Shown one piece after another: positions 59,962-64,000 of a stretch of 64,000 nucleotides of DNA (its first letter is position 1; every line of letters begins with the position of its first letter). The notes under the pieces are model-generated. The model had not been told where the DNA came from. It did no database searches and saw nothing but the letters and a program-made list of their open reading frames with translations. The DNA lies in assembly GCA_002310055.1 (NCBI GenBank), contig DBXS01000010.1, positions 22,092 to 86,091 of the forward strand, in the 5' to 3' direction. The DNA is from Clostridiales bacterium UBA1206 (lineage in GTDB: Bacteria > Bacillota > Clostridia > Oscillospirales > CAG-382). Made by a program: the position numbers and the translations under genes.

Positions 59962-60636
59962 ATGGAAACACTCGACCTTTTAAGATCGCTTTCGGATGAA
60001 AAAAACGCCGCGTTCCAATACAAACTCACTCCCGGCATAGACCGCGAACGCTTTCTGGGCGTGCGCCTGCCGGATATCCGCGCGCTTGCGCGCAAAATAG
60101 CAAACGAACCCGAGACCGAAGCGTTCCTTAACACGCTGCCGCATTTTTATTTTGACGAAAATATGCTGCACGGCGTGCTGATTTCGCAGATAAAAGATTT
60201 TTCCGCCTGCGTCGCCGCCGTGGAAAGGTTTCTGCCCTTTGTGGATAACTGGGCGGTATGCGACACGATACTGCCCGCGGCATTTACCAGGAATAAAGCG
60301 CTTGCGCTGCCGTACGCGAAAAAATGGCTGCGCTCACCGCACACTTATACCTGCCGTTTCGGAATCGAAACGCTTATGCGCCACTATCTTGACAATTCGT
60401 TTGAACCCGAACTCCCCGCGCACGTCGCATCGGTAAGGTCGGACGAATATTATATTAAAATGATGGCGGCGTGGTATTTCGCCACCGCGCTCGCCAAGCA
60501 GTGGGAAAGCGTTATACCGTTTATTGAAAACCGCGCGCTGGACGAATGGACGCACAACAAAACCATACAAAAAGCACGCGAAAGCTTCCGCGTGACTCCC
60601 GAACACAAAGAATACCTCAAAACGCTGAGGGTATAA
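59962..60636 (+). CDS. DNA alkylation repair protein (AlkD-like HEAT repeats)
   Basis: 224 residues of helical HEAT-like repeats. GVRLPDIRALARKIA, DNWAVCDTI (the WxxCD signature) and RFGIETLMRHYL match the AlkC/AlkD family of glycosylases that remove bulky or cationic alkyl bases. A conserved catalytic Asp is likely the one in VDNWAVCD. GGAAAGGACG precedes the ATG. Cotranscribed with an SDR gene. Confidence 0.85.
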   Translation: METLDLLRSLSDEKNAAFQYKLTPGIDRERFLGVRLPDIRALARKIANEPETEAFLNTLPHFYFDENMLHGVLISQIKDFSACVAAVERFLPFVDNWAVCDTILPAAFTRNKALALPYAKKWLRSPHTYTCRFGIETLMRHYLDNSFEPELPAHVASVRSDEYYIKMMAAWYFATALAKQWESVIPFIENRALDEWTHNKTIQKARESFRVTPEHKEYLKTLRV

Positions 60637-60656
60637 AGAAAGGAAGTACAGACCGT

Positions 60657-61451
60657 ATGAAATACGTCCTTGTTACCGGCGCGAACGGCGGTATGGGCAA
60701 AAGCGTTTGCGCGCTGCTCGTGCAGAACGGGTATACCGTATTCGCGCTCGATATCGTTCCGCCCGAAAGCGCAAAGAACGTCATTCCGCTGCAGGCGGAC
60801 GTTACGGATGCCGAAAGTCTTGGCATGGCGTTTGAAACGGTAAAGGCGCAGGCGCCCGAACTGTACGCCATAATACACCTCGCCGGCATATATACGCTCG
60901 ATTCGCTCGCCGAAATGCCGGACGAAAAGTATGAACGCGCATTCCGCATAAACGCATTCGGCCCGTTTTACGTGAACAAGACGTTTCTTCCGCTGCTTTG
61001 CGCGGGCAGTCGTATAATAATAGTGACGAGCGAGCTCGCCGTGCGCGATCCGCTTCCCTTCACCGGGATATACGGCATAACCAAGACCGCGCTCGACAAA
61101 TACGCATATTCCCTGCGCATGGAGCTGCAGCTTTTGGGTATTAGCGTTTCGGTGCTGCGCGCCGGAGCGGTGGACACCGGGATGCTGAGCTCTTCCACGC
61201 GCCAGCTCGACGAATTCATTAAAAACACAAGACTGTATTCCTGCAACGCGAAACGGTTCAAAGAGATCGTGGATAAAGTGGAAGCGCGTAAGATCCCGCC
61301 TGAAAAGCTTTCGAAAAAACTTTATTCCATCCTCACAAAAAAGCGTCCCCGCTTTGCGTATTCCATAAACCGCAACAAACTGCTCATCCTGCTCGACGCG
61401 CTTCCCGTGCGCGCGCGGTTCGCGATAATAAAGCGTGTGCTGAAAAAATAA
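60657..61451 (+). CDS. Short-chain dehydrogenase/reductase
   Basis: 264 residues. VTGANGGMGKSVCALL (T-G-x-x-x-G-x-G cofactor loop), IIHLAGIY, catalytic Ser in IVTSELAV and Y-x-x-x-K in YGITKTALDKYAY. NAD(P)-dependent; the acidic residue after strand 2 (FALDIVPP) suggests NAD. Substrate unknown. Start ATG 60657 after AAAGGAAG; 20 bp after the AlkD-like gene. Confidence 0.9.
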   Translation: MKYVLVTGANGGMGKSVCALLVQNGYTVFALDIVPPESAKNVIPLQADVTDAESLGMAFETVKAQAPELYAIIHLAGIYTLDSLAEMPDEKYERAFRINAFGPFYVNKTFLPLLCAGSRIIIVTSELAVRDPLPFTGIYGITKTALDKYAYSLRMELQLLGISVSVLRAGAVDTGMLSSSTRQLDEFIKNTRLYSCNAKRFKEIVDKVEARKIPPEKLSKKLYSILTKKRPRFAYSINRNKLLILLDALPVRARFAIIKRVLKK

Positions 61452-61458
61452 GACAAAA

Positions 61459-61490
61459 GCGCCGGTCGTTTGACCGGCGCAATGTTTTTT
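61459..61490. terminator. Bidirectional terminator between SDR and LiaF-like genes
   Basis: 9-bp stem GCGCCGGTC / GACCGGCGC (61459-61467 / 61472-61480), AATGTTTTTT on the plus side and TTTTGTCTTATTTTTT on the minus side. Confidence 0.9.
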
Positions 61491-61500
61491 CCTTTACGGT

Positions 61501-62223
61501 TCAGTCGAATACCACTTTGATATTCCCCAGATTCTGGGTGATCACCAGAGTCACCGCCTTATCGCCTTCCACGTCGCGCTGAGGTATATTGACGTTGCCG
61601 AGGTTTTCGCTCGACTGCGTGACTACGTTCCATTCGGCGGGGATGTGCAGGGTCACGCGCCCGAGGTTTTCGGTCACGGTGATTATACCGCTGCCGTCGT
61701 AGGCTTCGCGGTTGGTGATGAACACTTCCACATCGCCCAGGTTTTCTCTGACCGTGGCGCCGGAAAGATCGGAGGCGTCAAAATACAGAGTCTGTCTGCC
61801 TATTTTGCCGCCGGTCGAATTGCCGCCGGCTATCTCGTATTCCTTACCGTTGACGGTCACGGTGTGTTTGGGCTTGAAAATGCTCTTGAAACCTATGGTG
61901 AGCAGCAGCGCCGCCAGAAGTACGATCCAGCTGGAAATGAAATTGCCTTCTGTTTTGCCCAATGCGTTGGCGATGGGCTCCTTGAACGTGATGAACAGGA
62001 ACGCGAGCGGGAAGAAAATATCCGTGAATTTGAGCCTGACTATCTCGTACACCAGCCACGCGGCGAGTATCACGCCTATGATGATGCGCCACGGAGTGAT
62101 GCCGAAGCCGAAACTGACTCCGACGCCGTCGAGAATGAGTACCACCGCCGCCAGCACCAGCACGATGCCCCAGAACGCCGGGCGGAAAGAGCGTTTGTCG
62201 GTTTTGCCGATCTTGAGTTCCAT
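61501..62223 (-). CDS. LiaF-like membrane protein
   Basis: 240 residues. Four hydrophobic helices (e.g. GIVLVLAAVVLILDGVGV, WIVLLAALLLTIGF), then a C-terminal beta-rich cytoplasmic/exterior region with repeated turns ENLGDVEVFI, ENLGRVTLHI, ENLGNVNI, QNLGNIKVVF. This is the LiaF C-terminal / toast-rack pattern, known from cell-envelope stress inhibitors. ATG 62223 has better GAGG spacing than the ATG at 62229 that overlaps the LytTR stop (ATGA). Confidence 0.8.
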   Translation of the reverse strand: MELKIGKTDKRSFRPAFWGIVLVLAAVVLILDGVGVSFGFGITPWRIIIGVILAAWLVYEIVRLKFTDIFFPLAFLFITFKEPIANALGKTEGNFISSWIVLLAALLLTIGFKSIFKPKHTVTVNGKEYEIAGGNSTGGKIGRQTLYFDASDLSGATVRENLGDVEVFITNREAYDGSGIITVTENLGRVTLHIPAEWNVVTQSSENLGNVNIPQRDVEGDKAVTLVITQNLGNIKVVFD

Positions 62224-62225
62224 TG

Positions 62226-62675
62226 TCATAACCTCGTTTCTTCAATGATTTCTCTTACGATTTTGTAATACATCCTGGAAATGAATATCCGTTTGTCGCT
62301 GCCCGAAAAAGTCGCTTCGCTGACGCCTGTGGGCGAGCGTGAGATCGACCTTATGTGCGCGGTGTTCACGACGCAGCCCTTGGAAGCGCGGGTGAAGTGA
62401 CGCGGAAGCAGTTCCTCCAGCTCGTTCAGCCGCAGCGGGCAGAAAAAGCTTTCGTTCGCGGTGTGCGCGCGTATCCTGCCGTTTTCGGTCTCAAAATACA
62501 GCACCTCGCGGTAGGGGATATAGCATTCCTCTTCGCCCCTGCGCACGGCGATCTCGCCGCCGCGCAGCGCTCCGAGCACCGCGTCCTGAATTCGTTTTAT
62601 TCGTTCGTCCACGCGGGAGGTGCGGATGATGATCTCCTCCGGCGCGGCGTCGTCGAGTTCGATACGCAGCTTCAT
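62226..62675 (-). CDS. LytTR-family DNA-binding protein
   Basis: 149 residues with no receiver domain. LytTR domain in the second half: IPYREVLYFETENGRIRAH, NELEELLPRHFTRASKG and CVVNTAHIRSISRS. Such stand-alone LytTR regulators usually form an inhibitory pair with the membrane protein encoded next, as here with the LiaF-like gene. AAGGAAGTGAAACA precedes the ATG. Confidence 0.87.
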   Translation of the reverse strand: MKLRIELDDAAPEEIIIRTSRVDERIKRIQDAVLGALRGGEIAVRRGEEECYIPYREVLYFETENGRIRAHTANESFFCPLRLNELEELLPRHFTRASKGCVVNTAHIRSISRSPTGVSEATFSGSDKRIFISRMYYKIVREIIEETRL

Positions 62676-62687
62676 TGTTTCACTTCC

Positions 62688-62729
62688 TTTTTACAATCGC
62701 ATTATAATTTGTAAAAAACAGTTTGTAAA
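62688..62729 (-). promoter_or_regulatory. LytTR-LiaF-like promoter with embedded repeats
   Basis: Minus-strand promoter: TTTACA at 62724-62729, 17-bp spacer, TATAAT at 62701-62706. A 9-bp inverted repeat TTTTTACAA (62688-62696) / TTGTAAAAA (62709-62717) brackets the -10, and TTTGTAAA occurs directly repeated at 62708-62715 and 62722-62729. These are candidate LytTR binding sites. Confidence 0.65.
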
Positions 62730-62816
62730 TACATATTCGCCGACAGGAAGAAAAATCGCCCTGACAGGTCGAAATCGTAATGTAAGCGTTATCGCAAACC
62801 GGTCGAACGCTGTCGT

Positions 62817-63419
62817 TCAAACCCCAAAACGGTATTCTCTTTCGTCTTTATCTCTCGGCACGAGCCCGAACGCGCGTATCACTTCGTCGGCGACTTCGTC
62901 GGGCGAAAGGCGGGTGTTATCGATCTTTAAATGGTTTTCGTACCATACCTCGCCCTCATTCGAATTCAGCCGGTGGCTGCGTGCGTCGCCGAGCAGATTC
63001 GCCTTGCTCCATTCCAGGTCGCGCTTGGAAGCCTTGCGCTCCATCCGGTGCGGCGTGGCGTTCCGCATAAGCCGCGTGTCAAGATCGGCAAAAAGCTCCA
63101 CAAAGTAGAAATTTCCGCCGCTTTTGGTGAACAGCTCGCTAAGGCCGTCGAGATAATCGCGCTCATCCTGCAGCTCGAACGCGCAGACATAGGTGAAGAT
63201 GAGGTCGACGTTGTGCTTCACCGCAAGCTCGAACGCCTTCTCGCGGAACGCCGCGTTGAATTCCTTCTGCGCCGGCGTGGCGAAGCCGAATATCTTATCC
63301 GATATCTCTATGCTGTCGTGATTCATCATCATATTGTAGCGCAGCTTATCGCGCAGGCATTCCGCCACGGTCATCTTCCCCACCGCCTGCGGCCCGCAGA
63401 TCACTATGAGATTTGCCAT
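62817..63419 (-). CDS. P-loop nucleotide kinase-like protein
   Basis: 200 residues. P-loop CGPQAVGKMTVAE at the N-terminus, DSIEISDKIFG, LIFTYVCAFEL (Walker B-like strand) and an Arg-rich lid (RMERKASKRDLEWS). Resembles AAA_18/shikimate-kinase-like small-molecule kinases; the substrate is unknown. ATG 63419 follows GGAGAAGCTGAT; own promoter upstream. Confidence 0.75.
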   Translation of the reverse strand: MANLIVICGPQAVGKMTVAECLRDKLRYNMMMNHDSIEISDKIFGFATPAQKEFNAAFREKAFELAVKHNVDLIFTYVCAFELQDERDYLDGLSELFTKSGGNFYFVELFADLDTRLMRNATPHRMERKASKRDLEWSKANLLGDARSHRLNSNEGEVWYENHLKIDNTRLSPDEVADEVIRAFGLVPRDKDEREYRFGV

Positions 63420-63457
63420 ATCAGCTTCTCCATTCTGCAAAAAACGCAGTTTTATAT

Positions 63458-63486
63458 ATTATACATTTCAACACGCCGGTTGTCAA
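63458..63486 (-). promoter_or_regulatory. Promoter of the P-loop kinase gene
   Basis: Minus strand TTGACA, 17-bp spacer, TATAAT. Confidence 0.85.
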
Positions 63487-63570
63487 TGATATCCGTTCCG
63501 CAATACGCGCTGACGTATATCAGATCCGCAGCGTATTCATCCGTGCCGCAAAAAAGCGGATATTATTGCA

Positions 63571-63598
63571 AAAAGCACTTGCTTACACAAGTGCTTTT
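63571..63598 (-). terminator. Terminator of the tRNA-Lys/5S/tRNA-Asn operon
   Basis: 11-bp stem AAAAGCACTTG / CAAGTGCTTTT with a 6-nt loop; the minus-strand 3' arm ends in a T-run. Confidence 0.82.
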
Positions 63599-63603
63599 TT
63601 GCA

Positions 63604-63680
63604 TGGCGCCCAATCTAGGACTTGAACCTAGGACCCCCTGATTAACAGTCAGATGCTCTAACCGACTGAGCTAATTGGGC
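63604..63680 (-). tRNA. tRNA-Asn (anticodon GUU), CCA encoded
   Basis: 77 nt. Acceptor GCCCAAT / ATTGGGC with discriminator G and encoded CCA, D-stem GCTC/GAGC, anticodon loop CTGTTAA, T-arm CTAGG-TTCAAGT-CCTAG. All stems pair (one T-G at the anticodon stem base). Confidence 0.96.
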
Positions 63681-63740
63681 AGCTATTTTATTAAAAGCGG
63701 AAACGGACTATTGAAAACCATAGTCCGTACGCTCAACAGA

Positions 63741-63858
<118 letters not shown>

Positions 63859-63860
63859 AT

Positions 63861-63936
63861 TGGTGCACCTTCAGGGACTCGAACCCGGGACCCACTGATT
63901 AAGAGTCAGTTGCTCTACCAACTGAGCTAATGGTGC
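63861..63936 (-). tRNA. tRNA-Lys (anticodon CUU), CCA encoded, with two stem mispairs
   Basis: 76 nt. Anticodon loop CTCTTAA gives CUU. D-stem GCTC/GAGC and anticodon stem ACTGA/TCAGT are perfect. Acceptor GCACCAT / AAGGTGC has an A6-A67 mispair and the T-stem CCGGG / CCCTG has C50-U64. Otherwise a normal cloverleaf with discriminator A and CCA. Confidence 0.9.
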
Positions 63937-63954
63937 ATTTCAGATTGCTTAACT

Positions 63955-63983
63955 ATTATATCACATTTAAAGTGATTTGTCAA
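63955..63983 (-). promoter_or_regulatory. Promoter of the tRNA-Lys/5S/tRNA-Asn operon
   Basis: Minus strand TTGACA, 17-bp spacer, TATAAT, ~20 bp before tRNA-Lys. It shows the unit is transcribed independently of any upstream rRNA genes. Confidence 0.88.
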
Positions 63984-64000
63984 GCGGTTTTTCAAATTTT

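Overview
The window reads as a chromosomal segment of an endospore-forming member of the Clostridia (Bacillota). Evidence: a complete spoIIAA-spoIIAB-sigF operon, an alpha/beta small acid-soluble spore protein, a GerW/YtfJ sporulation protein, clostridial gene orders (rpmG-secE-nusG, gmk-rpoZ-priA-def-fmt-yugP-rsmB-rlmN-stp-prkC-rsgA, scpA-scpB-DUF2953-gerW-dac), and very regular TTGACA/TATAAT promoters with mostly 17-bp spacers. GC is moderately high. An uncultured gut lineage near Christensenellales or Oscillospirales is my guess, not a demonstrated placement. I saw no phage, transposase, integrase or CRISPR array. The region looks like core genome with some lineage-specific loci.

Layout. 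1-4.8 kb: secreted family-10-like glycosyl hydrolase (cut by the window edge), ABC exporter, GNAT and MazG-like genes. 4.9-6.4 kb: the sigma-F switch operon. 6.4-12 kb: TtcA-like enzyme, rplM-rpsI, cysteine desulfurase facing an ArsR-type sensor, glycogen branching enzyme. 12-14.3 kb: SASP, a duplicated terminator-like repeat, a DUF3343/desulfurase pair and a SLOG protein. 14.4-17.9 kb: rpmG-secE-nusG, rplK-rplA (with L1 leader), rplJ-rplL (with L10 leader). rpoB does not follow rplL. 18-26 kb: lipoprotein, Gfo/Idh/MocA dehydrogenase, two-component system, lysophospholipase-like hydrolase, glpK with an OPA-type transporter.

26.2-43.4 kb is one nearly gapless minus-strand block of 18 genes. 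It starts with a DUF5685/J-domain/membrane-protein trio, runs through yicC, remA, gmk, rpoZ, priA, def, fmt, a zinc metallopeptidase, rsmB, rlmN, stp, prkC, rsgA and pssA, and ends with a NodB deacetylase. Many junctions are ATGA overlaps. 43.7-59.1 kb is the divergent plus-strand block: gpmI, M50 protease, scpA, scpB, DUF2953, gerW, a D,D-carboxypeptidase, rluB-type synthase, yhbY, yqeK, rsfS, leuS, mscL, a BadF-type kinase, mscS and a large CotH lipoprotein. 59.1-63.4 kb carries small independent units (HAD phosphatase, AlkD-like protein, SDR, LytTR/LiaF-like pair, P-loop kinase). 63.6-63.94 kb carries tRNA-Lys, 5S rRNA and tRNA-Asn on the minus strand behind their own promoter.

Functional themes: sporulation commitment (SpoIIA switch, SASP, GerW, possibly Dac and CotH), translation and its quality control (ribosomal proteins, Def, Fmt, RsmB, RlmN, RsgA, RsfS, YhbY, LeuS), Ser/Thr signalling with cell-wall sensing (PrkC with about eight PASTA-like repeats, Stp), sulfur/selenium trafficking (two desulfurases, TtcA-like protein, DUF3343), and envelope/osmotic homeostasis (MscL, MscS, LytTR-LiaF-like). 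The least explained parts are the DUF5685-J-domain-membrane trio, the duplicated element at 12.2-12.5 kb, the kinase between the two mechanosensitive channels, and the unlinked 5S operon.
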